Assembly: GCA_049322355.1 (NCBI GenBank)
Contig: JBMORG010000025.1
Span: 91,601 to 155,600, forward strand
DNA: 64,000 nt
From: 0-14-0-80-60-11 sp049322355
GTDB taxonomy: Bacteria; Desulfobacterota; Desulfobaccia; Desulfobaccales; 0-14-0-80-60-11
Direction: 5' to 3'
In this document: one piece after another, positions 1 through 9,600 of the stretch
Layout of the letters: the number at the start of each line of letters is the position of its first letter
How positions within the stretch are numbered: the first letter of the stretch is position 1
Translations under genes and position numbers: made by a program
Notes under the pieces: model-generated
The model's database searches: none
Told to the model about the DNA's origin: nothing
What the model saw: only the letters and a program-made list of their open reading frames with translations

Positions 1-155
1 AGGCCGTTACCCACTTCCAGAGGCCAGACGGTGGGCACATGAGCTTCGGCAGCACTCAGGGTCTCCAGAACCAGGTCGGTATATGAATTTTCTTCATCTT
101 CAAAGGCCCAAGCGAGAGTTACCGAGGCATCCAACACCAGGAAAGGGGCTGACAT
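1..155 (-). CDS. vapC: VapC-family PIN-domain toxin, 3' part outside window
   Basis: Only the first 52 codons are in the window; the gene runs off the left edge. Reading from the ATG at 155 the protein starts MSAPFLVLDASVTLAWAFED, the usual PIN-domain first strand with Asp9 as the first metal-binding acid, and reaches PTVWPLEVGN with Glu47 as the second conserved acid. PIN toxins are Mg-dependent RNases that stop translation when freed from their antitoxin. The ATG overlaps the TAA stop of the upstream antitoxin by one base (TAATG), as expected for a translationally coupled toxin-antitoxin pair. The target RNA cannot be inferred. Confidence 0.85.
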   Translation of the reverse strand, partial: MSAPFLVLDASVTLAWAFEDEENSYTDLVLETLSAAEAHVPTVWPLEVGNG

Positions 156-400
156 TATAAGCGCCCTTCCTCAATCATCTGTCGTAGTGACAGTCCAGCT
201 AACCGTCGACCTCGACGAAACTCTTTAATGGCGGCAATAGCAGCTTTCGGGTCCTGTTGGCGGGGACCGGAGATAGGAACTAAGGCGGCCATCGGGACAC
301 CATGTTTGGTGATGATAATCTCTTCCCCTTTCGATACCTGATCAATCAATTGGGAAAGACGGGTTTTAGCCTCATAAGCTCCTACTTGCAGCATATTCAT
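155..400 (-). CDS. Phd/YefM-type antitoxin of a VapBC-like pair
   Basis: This 81-residue protein starts with VGAYEAKTRLSQLIDQV and continues with GEEIIITKHGVPMAALVPI, the Phd/YefM fold that forms the N-terminal DNA-binding dimer. Residues from about 48 on are charged and Arg-rich and should be the toxin-neutralising tail. An AAAGGA ribosome site lies just before the ATG at 398-400. The gene ends one base into the start codon of the PIN toxin. A perfect palindrome lies immediately upstream (404-430), so the usual autorepression by the antitoxin or the complex is likely. Phd/YefM antitoxins paired with VapC toxins are common, so the mixed family names are not unusual. Confidence 0.88.
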   Translation of the reverse strand: MNMLQVGAYEAKTRLSQLIDQVSKGEEIIITKHGVPMAALVPISGPRQQDPKAAIAAIKEFRRGRRLAGLSLRQMIEEGRL

Positions 401-403
401 TCC

Positions 404-430
404 TTTAAACTAGTCTAAGACTAGTTTAAA
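404..430. promoter_or_regulatory. Perfect palindromic operator of the toxin-antitoxin operon
   Basis: Two perfect 13-base arms (TTTAAACTAGTCT and its complement) are separated by one base. The palindrome ends four bases before the antitoxin start codon and overlaps the position expected for its leader or promoter. It is inferred to be the binding site of the antitoxin or toxin-antitoxin complex for autorepression. Confidence 0.7.
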
Positions 431-566
431 TAACTTATTGCCAATGTCAAGGAAAACTGGCACACCAACCCGAAAATCCTTTTCGAGTCTGCAGTTTCTG
501 GTTTTCTAAAATAAAGACTGGTACGGGCAGTCAGAACTGAGGTATCAATTTTAGAACTAAATTTGC

Positions 567-596
567 TTGACGTGGAGAATGGGCTTGTACTATAAA
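567..596 (+). promoter_or_regulatory. Sigma-70-type promoter candidate for the hdrA operon
   Basis: TTGACG at 567-572 and TATAAA at 591-596 are separated by 18 bases, a good match to the housekeeping consensus. It lies about 100 bases upstream of the hdrA start. The rest of 431-696 shows no gene. Confidence 0.55.
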
Positions 597-696
597 TCAC
601 ATTAGATAAAGAGGGGAAAGGTTTCTCTTTGTTCTTTTTTTGGCTATACTAAATTATAGACAGGTTGGATAACGACTGAATTAAAGGTGATTCCTT

Positions 697-3600
697 ATGA
701 GCGCAAACGAGCAGGGGAATAAGCCGGTTGGCGCAGTGATGGTGGTCGGCGGTGGAATTGCCGGTATGCAGGCCGCCCTGGATCTGGCCAACGCCGGATA
801 CTTTGTCCACATGGTGGAGGAGAAGCCAGCCATTGGTGGGGTCATGTCGCAGCTTGACAAGACCTTTCCCACCAATGACTGTGCCATGTGAATTATCTCG
901 CCCAAGCTGGTCGAGGTCGGCCGGCACATTAACATCGAGGTCTTGGCTCCGGCGCAGGTTATAGGCATTAGCGGCGAGCCAGGCAATTTTTCGGTCAAGG
1001 TGCGCCAGAGGGCGCGCTACATTGATATGGCCAAGTGTATTGCCTGCGGTCTGTGCGCCGAAAAATGCCCGAAGAAAGTGCCCGATGAGTATAATGAGGG
1101 TCTGGCTAAACGCAAGGCCGCATACATGGCGTATGCCCAGGCAATACCGCCCAAGTATGCCATTGATAAGGACGTCTGTCTTTTCTTTAAGAAGGGCGGG
1201 AAGTGTAAGGCCTGCGAAAAGTTCTGTCCTACCGGGGCGGTGGATTTCTCACAGGTAGACGAGGATAAGGATATCAATGTCGGCGCCGTGATTCTGGCGA
1301 CCGGCTTTCAATCTTATGATCCCACCCGGTACGGGGCCTATCACTACGCCAATTTCCCCAACGTGGTCACCGGCCTGGAATTCGAGCGGATTTTGGCCGC
1401 GGCCGGTCCTTTCTCGGGCCACTTGGTCCGGCCTTCGGATCACAAAGAGCCCACCCGGATCGCCTGGCTGCAATGCGTGGGTTCCCGAGATATAAATCAC
1501 TGCGACCATAGTTATTGCTCCGCGGTATGTTGCATGTATGCAGTCAAGGAGGCCATCATCGCCAAGGAGCATAGCCATGATCCCCTGGATGCCGCCATTT
1601 TCTTCATGGATATGCGGACCCACGGGAAAGAGTTTGAAAAATATTACTGGCGCGCCCAGGATGAATTCGGGATCCGCTTTATCCGTTCCCGGGTTCACAC
1701 CATTGACTCGGTGCCAGGCACCGATGACGTGGCTATCCGGTACTTGGATGAAAATGGAGTTTTGAAGGACGAGACCTTTGATATGCTGGTATTATCCACC
1801 GGCATGGAAGTGGCCCCGGAAGTCATGGAATTAGGGAAAGCATTGGGGGTGGAACTCAACTCCAGCCAGTTCGCCGACACCTCCTCGTTTACGCCCGTGT
1901 CCACCAGCAAGCCAGGAGTTTTTGTGTGCGGCGCCTTCCAAGGTCCCAAAGACATCCCCCAATCGGTCATGGAGGCTTCGGCTGCGGCGTCGGCGGCCAG
2001 CGAACTGCTGAGCGCCGCCCGGTTCTCCCTGGCCAGGAAAAAGCCGGTGTTCGAGGAGCGGGACGTTGCCCAGGAAGTACCCCGCATCGGAGTCTTTGTC
2101 TGCCACTGCGGCATCAATATCGCCAGCGTGGTGGATGTGGAGGCGGTACGGGACTACGCCAAGACGCTGCCTTACGTGGAGTTTGTGGAGAACAGCCTGT
2201 TCGCCTGTTCCCAGGATACCCAGGAACTCATTAAGGAGCGGATCAGGGAGCATAACCTGAACCGGGTGGTGGTGGCTTCCTGCACCCCGCGCACCCATGA
2301 GCCCACCTTCCAGGAGACCATCAAGGAAGCGGGCCTGAATAAGTACCTGTTTCAGATGGCCAACATCCGTGATCAAGGTTCCTGGGTCCACCAGAATGTG
2401 CCGGAAGCTGCGACCAGGCGGGCCAAAGATCAGGTGCGCATGGCGGTGGCCGATGTAGCCTTGCAGCCGCCTTTGCAGGAATTTGATCTTCCCGTCACCA
2501 AGGCCGGTCTCATTGTGGGCGGCGGGGTAGCCGGTATGGAGGCCGCGCTGGGTCTGGCCGGTCAGGGCTATAGAGTAGACCTGGTGGAGAAGAAAGGCTT
2601 TTTAGGCGGCCACGCCCTGAAGCTCAACCATACCTGGAACGGCGAAGCCGTGCAGCCTTATGTGGCCGACTTGGTGCAGCGGGTGATCAAGCATCCCCTG
2701 ATCGGGGTACACCTTAACTCCGAAGTCGTGGATGTCCAGGGCTTCGTGGGGAACTTTACGTCCACTATCAGCACGGAAGGCCGGGATACCCAGATAGAAC
2801 ACGGCGCCGCGATTATCGCCATGGGCGGCCATTCCTATAAGCCCCAAGAATATCTTTATAAAGAAAACCCCCGGGTTCTGCTTTCTCTGGAAATGGACCA
2901 GGCCTTGCGGGAGAAAGACCCCATGGTCACCGGGGCCAAGTGCGCGGCGTTCATCCAGTGCGTGGGTTCCCGGGAACCTGAGCGGCCTTATTGCAGCCGG
3001 GTGTGCTGTACCCACTCGGTGGAAAACGCCCTGCGCCTCAAAGAGATCAATCCCGATATGGAGATCTACATCCTCTACCGGGATTTGCGCACCTATGGGT
3101 TGCGGGAGAATCTGTATAAGGAAGCCCGGGAAAAAGGGGTTATCTTTATCCGCTTCGACCTGGAAAACAAACCTAAAGTGGAACAAGGTGCCGACGGCGG
3201 TCTCAAAGTCACGGTTAGAGACCATATTCTGGGCATCCCGGTGATTATCACCCCGGATGTCCTGACCCTGGCCAGCGCCATTATCGTCAAGGACCAGGAG
3301 AAGTTGGCCCAGATGTTCAAGGTGCCTTTGAGCAACGACGGCTTCTTCCTGGAGGCCCACATGAAGCTCCGTCCCGTAGATTTTGCCACCGATGGGGTTT
3401 TCATGGCCGGACTGGCGCACTATCCCAAACCCCTGGATGAGGCCATCGCCCAAGCCAAGGCCGCCGCGGCCCGGGCCGCCGTGGTCCTGGCCCAGGATGC
3501 CATCCGGGCCGGCGGCGTGGTAGCCCAGATTGATGCTGCGGCCTGTTCCGGCTGCCAGGCCTGTGTGGGGGTCTGCCCCTTCGGCGCTATCAGCTACAAA

Positions 3601-3777
3601 GAGCGGGAAGACGTATGCGAAGTGAACCAGGCGTTGTGCAAAGGCTGCGGCACCTGCGCAGCCAACTGCCCTTCCGAGTGCATCACCCTCTTCGGGTTCA
3701 GCCACAAGCAGATTTATGCCATGGTGGATGAGGCGCTGAAGGACCTGGAAGCCGAGATGGAAGAGGCTGCGGGTTGA
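697..3777 (+). CDS. hdrA: HdrA-type flavin/Fe-S electron-bifurcation subunit, tandem form, probable selenoprotein
   Basis: A start ATG at 697 (AAAGGTGAT ribosome site) opens a frame that is interrupted only by TGA at 889-891 and then runs to 3777. Reading TGA as selenocysteine gives about 1,026 residues with Sec at position 65 in the context NDCAM-U-IISPKLVEVGRH, where HdrA proteins have Cys or Sec. Domains: FAD GxGxxG (residues 6-30), ferredoxin-like Cys motif CIACGLCAEKCP (about 114-125), the HdrA-specific CVGSRD...CSAVCC motif, a second flavoprotein module from about residue 600 (VGGGVAGMEAALGL) with its own CVGSRE...CSRVCC motif, and a C-terminal two-cluster ferredoxin (CSGCQACVGVCP, CKGCGTCAANCP, about 950-997). 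Known HdrA proteins bifurcate electrons between ferredoxin, a disulfide or other acceptor and a hydrogenase or NADH partner. mvhD and an Fe-S gene follow; no hdrBC is seen. An alternative is a nonsense mutation, but the downstream part is fully conserved. Confidence 0.88.
889..917 (+). promoter_or_regulatory. UGA selenocysteine codon with candidate bacterial SECIS hairpin
   Basis: Directly after the TGA at 889-891, bases 895-900 (ATCTCG) can pair with 912-917 (CGAGGT), and 902-903 (CC) with 909-910 (GG) beyond a C/T mismatch, leaving a five-base apical loop AAGCU (904-908) that contains a G about 15 bases after the UGA. This is the general shape of a bacterial SECIS element bound by SelB. The pairing was found by eye; no folding energy was calculated. 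Confidence 0.55.
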
Positions 3778-3807
3778 TTGGGCCGTAGCTGTCTCAAAAC
3801 CACTTTT

Positions 3808-3901
3808 CCCTCCCCCATGATGGGGGAGGGTTAGGGTGGGGGTGTAAAGAGGATTTTCCCCCTCCCCCCAACCCCCTCCCACCTGGAGAGGGGGAGGATT
3901 T
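3808..3901. repeat. Paired C-rich/G-rich palindromic repeat, family A copy 1
   Basis: CCCTCCCCC...GGGGGAGGG followed by TTAGGGTGGGGGTG and a second C-rich/G-rich palindrome. The same composite recurs at 23631-23717, 33042-33358 (interrupted), 36540-36645 and, inverted, 47500-47630. It separates hdrA from mvhD. Confidence 0.8.
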
Positions 3902-3915
3902 ATAAGGATAAGGGA

Positions 3916-4347
3916 ATGAGCGAAGCCACTTTCGAACCGAAAATCATTGGATTTTTCTGTAACTGGTGCACCTATGCCGGGGCCGACCTGGCCGGCGTGA
4001 GTCGTCTGCAATATCCTCCCAACATTCGGGTGATCCGGGTCATGTGCTCCGGGACGGTGTCCCCGCACCACGTGCTGCGGGCCTTTCAAAAGGGGGCGGA
4101 CGGGGTGCTCATTGGCGGCTGCCACATCGGCGACTGCCATTACCTCAGGGGCAATTATATGACCATCAAACGTATGCGGTTCCTCCAGGATCTCTTAAAA
4201 TTCACCGGCTACGAAGACGGCCGGCTACACCTGGAATGGATCTCCGCAGCGGAAGGTCCCAAGTTGGCCCAGACCGTCCGGGATTTTACGGAAAAAATCA
4301 GGAAGATGGGCCCCTCGCGCCTGAAGCAGGCCCCCCAGGCGGCTTAA
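3916..4347 (+). CDS. mvhD: MvhD-type hydrogenase/heterodisulfide reductase Fe-S subunit
   Basis: This 143-residue protein matches the MvhD family, the small [2Fe-2S] protein that passes electrons between a hydrogenase or dehydrogenase and HdrA. Diagnostic stretches are FFCNWCTYAGADLAGVSR near residue 14, VMCSGTVSPHHVL and GGCHIGDCHYLRGNY, which carry the conserved cysteines. It lies between hdrA and another Fe-S gene on the same strand, so a cytoplasmic HdrA complex is the most likely home. A composite C-rich repeat sits between it and hdrA. No hydrogenase catalytic subunit is found in the window. Confidence 0.93.
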   Translation: MSEATFEPKIIGFFCNWCTYAGADLAGVSRLQYPPNIRVIRVMCSGTVSPHHVLRAFQKGADGVLIGGCHIGDCHYLRGNYMTIKRMRFLQDLLKFTGYEDGRLHLEWISAAEGPKLAQTVRDFTEKIRKMGPSRLKQAPQAA

Positions 4348-4378
4348 CCGCATAAATGAAAGATAAGGATAAAAGCGT

Positions 4379-5188
4379 ATGGATAGGCTAAGGGAAAAAG
4401 TCCGCAACCTGCTTAAAGAAGGCAAGGTGGCCGGGTATTTGGGATACAAAATGAAGGACAGCCATCCGCTGCCCCACTTTTTTACCAAGGACCGCCTGGA
4501 AGAAGTGGACGAGGCCATCGTCGCTCCGGACGATGCCCGCTACCCTCTGGACAAGCTGTTGCAGCAGGTGGCTACCCGCTATCCGGATGACACCTTTGCC
4601 ATTCAGGTTAGGGGCTGCGACGAAAGGGGATTAAACGAACTTTACAAATGGGGGCAGTTGGACCCGGAAAAGGTGGTCCTGGTGGGCATTGCCTGTACCC
4701 AGGCTCAGGCCGACTACTGCGAATGCCCGGGCCCCTGGGCTTCGGTTGTCGATTATGGGGAAAAGTGCGAGCCGGTGCTCCGGAGCAAGCGGGTGGACCG
4801 GATAGATTCCCTGGCCGGAGAAGCAGCTTTCCAGGAGTGGCTGACCGCGTTCAACCGTTGCATCAAGTGTTACGGCTGCCGGGATGTTTGCCCCATGTGC
4901 TTTTGCAAGGAATGTTCCCTGGAGCACCCCGACTTGATGAGCACGGGTAAGGTACCACCGGACAGCATCTTTCAACTGGTCCGGGCCATCCACATGGCTG
5001 GACGCTGCATCGATTGCGGCCTGTGCGAAGAAAACTGCCCGGCGGACATCCCTTTGCGGGTGCTCTATAAGAAGGGCAACGCCTTGGTGAAAGAATTGTT
5101 CGACTACGATACCGGTTCCCCGGAAGCCGGACTCTCGCCTTGGAAATTTTTGGGAGACGAGTCCACCATGGAAACCAAGCCTATGTGA
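4379..5188 (+). CDS. Iron-sulfur protein of the HdrA-MvhD complex (FdhB/FrhB-like with two ferredoxin clusters)
   Basis: This 269-residue protein has an N-terminal alpha/beta part with a Cys-containing stretch (GIACTQAQADYCECPGPW, about residues 102-119) and a C-terminal Fe-S domain with CIKCYGCRDVCPMCFCKEC (about 161-179) and CIDCGLCEENCP (about 211-222). The same combination accompanies hdrA-mvhD in many anaerobes and is annotated variously as 4Fe-4S binding protein, formate dehydrogenase beta or F420-hydrogenase beta-like. It probably links HdrA/MvhD to a further redox partner, whose identity is not shown here. The start ATG follows an AAGGA site; a strong terminator follows the gene. Confidence 0.75.
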   Translation: MDRLREKVRNLLKEGKVAGYLGYKMKDSHPLPHFFTKDRLEEVDEAIVAPDDARYPLDKLLQQVATRYPDDTFAIQVRGCDERGLNELYKWGQLDPEKVVLVGIACTQAQADYCECPGPWASVVDYGEKCEPVLRSKRVDRIDSLAGEAAFQEWLTAFNRCIKCYGCRDVCPMCFCKECSLEHPDLMSTGKVPPDSIFQLVRAIHMAGRCIDCGLCEENCPADIPLRVLYKKGNALVKELFDYDTGSPEAGLSPWKFLGDESTMETKPM

Positions 5189-5217
5189 TCCGGTAATTGT
5201 ACTACGGAGGAATAAAC

Positions 5218-5253
5218 CACAAGGTGGGCCAAGGAGCCCGCCTTGTGCTTTTT
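5218..5253 (+). terminator. Intrinsic terminator of the hdrA operon
   Basis: A 12-base-pair stem (CACAAGGTGGGC with GCCCGCCTTGTG, one G-U pair), loop CAAGGA, followed by CTTTTT. Confidence 0.85.
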
Positions 5254-5299
5254 GAGGGAGGTGGAATGGGGTTAGTTTAGGGGGAGTAAACTTGAAAGG

Positions 5300-6058
5300 C
5301 TAATCATTTACTACGTTATCCTTAACATCCCATGTGAATAGACTGACGGCACCGGCCGGGATAACCGGATGCTGATGGGAATACTGGGGTTTATCCAGGA
5401 CCACCTGTTTGCCCAGACCCTGGACCGGGTTGATCAACAGAGGACTCATTAAATTTGCTGTCATCTCATGGGGGCGATCGTTGGGAATGGTCAGGGTTAC
5501 CAATATTTTTAGATCGTCGGGACTGGAGGCCTGCAATTCTCGCAAGTAGTTTCCACCATTTTTGGGACGATAATTAGGCACTAGAATAGCAGGATCAGTC
5601 ACTGCAAAAGCCAGTGCAGGATTGTCCAGACATTGCAGGCAAAAAACCGGTGACTTCAATGGGTCGTCAAGCAGGACATACCGATGAGAATCGGGAAATC
5701 CCGGCAGACCTGAAGGGAAGGTGATGATTTGATCTTCTTGGACGTTAACCCGGCCAAAGGCTTTGGAGTCGATGGTGATGACCGGGGCTCTGGGTTTGGG
5801 TGAGGGCGTTAAAGTCTGGCCTTTCCCAGCTTTTTTGGCAAAAGCGCTGACCGCCTGCCGAGCGTCCTGGTAATTTATGCTGGCTGCCAACAGATTATCA
5901 TTGACGAGGCGTTGGGCGATCTCTTCCCTCAGAACCACGATTTCCGAAGGAGCCTCAATACCTAAACGAATCTGCCGTCCGCGGACTTCCAGCACCACTA
6001 CCCGGATATTGTCGCCGATAATAAGACTTTCCCCAATTTTGCGAGTAAGTATCAGCAC
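5300..6058 (-). CDS. CsrA-FliW fusion protein
   Basis: One uninterrupted 252-residue frame joins two regulators. Residues 1-60 are a complete CsrA (MLILTRKIGESLIIGD...VVLREEI) with the RNA-contact residues Leu4, Arg6 and Arg44. Residues 61-92 form a basic, Pro-containing linker. Residues 93-232 are a complete FliW (AFGRVNVQEDQIITFPSGL, PGFPDSHRYVLLDDP, ILVTLTIPNDRPHEMTANL). CsrA represses or stabilises target mRNAs, classically flagellin mRNA; FliW is the protein that binds and inhibits CsrA until flagellin displaces it. The gene starts with GTG behind AGGA. It stands alone, without flagellar genes in the window. Fusion implies intramolecular inhibition or a fixed 1:1 ratio (inference). Confidence 0.93.
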   Translation of the reverse strand: MLILTRKIGESLIIGDNIRVVVLEVRGRQIRLGIEAPSEIVVLREEIAQRLVNDNLLAASINYQDARQAVSAFAKKAGKGQTLTPSPKPRAPVITIDSKAFGRVNVQEDQIITFPSGLPGFPDSHRYVLLDDPLKSPVFCLQCLDNPALAFAVTDPAILVPNYRPKNGGNYLRELQASSPDDLKILVTLTIPNDRPHEMTANLMSPLLINPVQGLGKQVVLDKPQYSHQHPVIPAGAVSLFTWDVKDNVVND

Positions 6059-6643
6059 GTGGTAATCCTATCATTTTCAGGTTGTTGAAAACTTTATCGG
6101 CAGTTTTCTCCGGTGGCATTAATTCCGGAGCTGGTACGTGCCTGTGCTCTGCTCCCCCGGATGACAAAGTGAAGATTACTGCCAAGCATAGTCTGTGACT
6201 ACCGATCTTGGGTATTTTCAGTAATCCAAGTATGTATCCTGCAAGTTTGTTGCCAGTCGCGCTTTTTGGAAAATTATTTAATGAGGCAAAGTTCAAAGGC
6301 GATGCGGGTCAAAACAAACAATAAGTAATTCCAGTTAGTTGTCCAATATGAGATGGGTGGGAAGCGGCGAAGTTTCTGTCTGGCGAGCAGTATATTAAAA
6401 AAGTCTCTTTTCCTTAGTTAGTAAAAAAATTTTGCCAAAAAGGTGCGGACATTTATTCGGGATGCATTCATTGAAAGTCGATTGTTCCAAAATTTAATCA
6501 TGCTTTCCCAGGGAGTGTGTTCACACCGCGTAAATTTTTATCCTATTGTCGCATGCGGAGCAGTATGTTGGTTTTTCCTTAAATGAAGACTTCCAACCTC
6601 AGCGAAATTAAAGGGGCAGGCGTCTGTAAAGGCGGGATAGAGG
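6059..6643. other. Divergent intergenic region between csrA-fliW and mfd
   Basis: About 585 bases with no convincing gene. It must contain the promoters of both divergent genes. The part from about 6300 to 6560 is AT-richer than its surroundings, but no box or hairpin stands out well enough to be called. Confidence 0.5.
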
Positions 6644-9600
6644 ATGCTTGAAAATTCTTCCCCTTCGGGATATTCTCATAAAGTGGCAGTAACAACATCC
6701 CCCAGCGCAGGAGCGTCGCAGCTGTTTGCGGCTCTCTCCCGGGAACCTCGGCAGGCCTATCTCCAGGGGCTGACCCCAGGAGCAGGGGCTTACATTCTGG
6801 CCCGCCTTTTTCAGCAAATCCAGCGTCCGATTCTCCTGATCACGCCTAATGTCAATTTTCATGAACATTTTTTTAAGGACTTGACCTTTTTCCTGGAAGA
6901 AGAGGTGGTTCAAGCCGCCGGTCCCGAGTCTAGGGTGCTCATGTTCCCGGCCCACGAGGTTTTGCCCTTTCGGGAACTTAGTTTCGACGCGGACGTGAGC
7001 TGCGCCCGTCTGGCAGCTGCGTACGTCACCTTGACATGCCAGCAGCCATTTTTTATGGTGGCCCCGGCCCAGGCTTTGCGCCAGAAACTCCCACCGGAGA
7101 AACGTCTTCGAGACCTGCTGGCCTATGTGGTGGCGGGAGAAAGCCTGGAGCGGCCGGATTTTCTGCGACACCTTCTGGAAGGCGGCTATGAACGCCGCCC
7201 CGTGGTGGAAGAGCGGGGGGAGTTCAGCGTCCGGGGCGGGGTCATAGACCTGTTTCCGCCTCTATATACTTTGCCGGTGCGCTTGGAGTTCTGGGGGGAT
7301 GAGGTAGAGTCCATCCGGCTCTTCGATCCAGCCAGTCAGCGCTCACAGGGAAGCCTGGATGATTTGATTGTGCTCCCGGCCAATGAAGTGGTACTGGATG
7401 AGGCCGCCAAAAGGAGGGCGCTGGCAGGCCGCAGTCGCCGTCAGGACCCGGAGTTCTGGGATCATGTCCATGAAGGCCGGCATTTTCCCCGGATCGAACG
7501 GTATCTTCAGGAGTTTTATGAGCGTCCCCAAACCCTGTGGGATTTCTTGCCGGAAGAAACTTTGGTGGTGGAATGGGATCCCGTAATCCTTAGTCAGGAA
7601 CTGCAGCAGCAAGAGGATGAGGCGGGCAAGGAACCATTGGGCTGGTTGGATGAGACGCCTTGGGAGGAACGGCGCCGGCATTTCGCGAATATCTTCTGCC
7701 CGGTCTTGCCCTGGGGCCATCCGGACCAGGAGCGGGATATCACTTTCCGGGTGGAAAAAAATGACCACTTGGCCGAGGAACTGGCCCAGGCCGGGGAGGA
7801 AGCCGGCCGCCTGATACCGGCGTTGGCACAGCGCCTGGGGGAATGGCGCAATTCCGGGTTCCATGTGGTCCTGGTGTCCCTAAGCAGGCACCGGGCCGAA
7901 CGCTTGGCGCGTCTTTTGGGGGAAGAAGGCTTGGAGGTGGAGTTCCTCCCCGCCCCCACCTGGGAGCCCGGACCCCGGGTGGACATTACCGTGGGGGAAC
8001 TGACCGGGGGATTCCGGCTGCTGTCAGAAGGGCTGATTGTCCTTACGGAAGACGAAGCCTTGGGGCTGCGGCCGGAAGGCCGGCGGCGCAAGGCCGCACC
8101 TCCCCCCCAAGAACTCGCCTCCCTGGCCGACCTGACGGAAGGTGACTTTGTGGTCCACTTGGACCACGGCATCGGTATCTACCGGGGATTGGTCAAACTG
8201 ACAGTGGGCCGCGAAGTCAACGATTTTTTGGAACTGGAATATCAGGGCGGGGACCGGCTGTATCTTCCGGTTGACCGCCTCAACCTGGTGCAGAAATATT
8301 TAGGGGTAGAAGGGGTGGACCCCAGGGTGGAGCGGCTGGGGGGCAAATCCTGGGAGCGCTCCAAGAACCGGGTGAAGAAGGCGGTGGAAAAAATCGCCCG
8401 GGAGCTGGTGGAACTTTATGCCCTGCGCCGGGTGTTACCGGGCCACCACTTTACGCCGCCGGATCCGGCTTACCGGGAGTTCGAAGCCACCTTCGAATAC
8501 GAGGAGACCCCCGACCAGTTGCAGGCCATCGCCGACACGCTGGGAGATATGACCTCAGAAAAGCCCATGGACCGCCTCATCTGCGGTGACGTGGGCTACG
8601 GCAAAACCGAAGTGGCGGTGCGGGCCGCGTTCAAAGCCGCCATGGACGGTAAACAGGTGGCGGTCCTGGTGCCCACCACGGTGCTGGCGGAGCAGCACTA
8701 TGACACCTTCCGGCACCGGCTGGACCATTCCCCCTTGGAGGTGCGGGTGCTCAGCCGGTTTAAAACCCCGGCGGAACAGAAACGCATCTTGGCCGACGTG
8801 GCCCAAGGCAAGGTGGACATTCTCATCGGCACCCATAGGCTGTTGTCCAGGGACGTGGCCTTCCGGGACCTGGGGCTGGCCATCATCGATGAAGAGCAGC
8901 GGTTCGGGGTGCGTCAGAAAGAACGGCTGAAGGAATGGCGGCGAACCGTGGATGTCCTGACGCTGACCGCCACCCCCATCCCCCGGACCTTGCAGTTATC
9001 CCTGACAGGTCTCAGGGATCTGAGTCTGATTAACACCCCGCCGGAGAACCGCCGGGCTATCCGCACTTATGTTTGCAGGCCGGAAGCTGCGGTAATCCAG
9101 TCTGCCATCCGCCGGGAGCTGGTTAGGGGCGGCCAGGTCTTTTTCGTCCACAACCGGGTGCGCAGCCTGGGGATCTGGACCCGGCACGTCCAGGAAATGG
9201 TGCCGGAGGCCCGGGTAGCCATGGCCCATGGGCAGATGCCGGAAAAGGAACTGGAGCGGGTGATGGTGCGCTTTTGGCGCCGGGAAGTGGATGTCCTGGT
9301 GTGTACGGCCATCATCGAAGCGGGGCTGGATATCCCCGCAGCCAACACCATTATTATCAATCGGGCCCATACTCTGGGATTGGCCCAGCTTTACCAGTTG
9401 CGGGGGCGGGTGGGGCGTAGCCAGGCCCAGGCCTATGCCTACCTGTTGGTACCGGATGAGGCCGCCCTGACCAGTGAGGCTCAAAAGCGCCTTAAGGCGC
9501 TAATGGAGTTCACGGAGTTGGGTTCCGGGTTCAAGATTGCCATGCATGACCTCCAGATCAGGGGGGCCGGCAACCTGCTGGGACAGGCCCAATCGGGCCA

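Noticed and set aside
889..943. hdrA as a pseudogene, with a 64-codon fragment and a separate 944-residue gene starting at 943
   Set aside because: The frame is continuous apart from the single TGA, sequence on both sides and across it is conserved HdrA, and a start at 943 would remove most of the FAD-binding domain.
3808..3901. C-rich/G-rich repeats as a CRISPR array
   Set aside because: Copies are scattered singly, internally palindromic, and lack regular spacers or cas genes.
2602..4140. 512-residue minus-strand reading frame opposite hdrA/mvhD
   Set aside because: Antisense shadow of GC-rich conserved genes; His/Gly/Leu-rich composition typical of such shadows.
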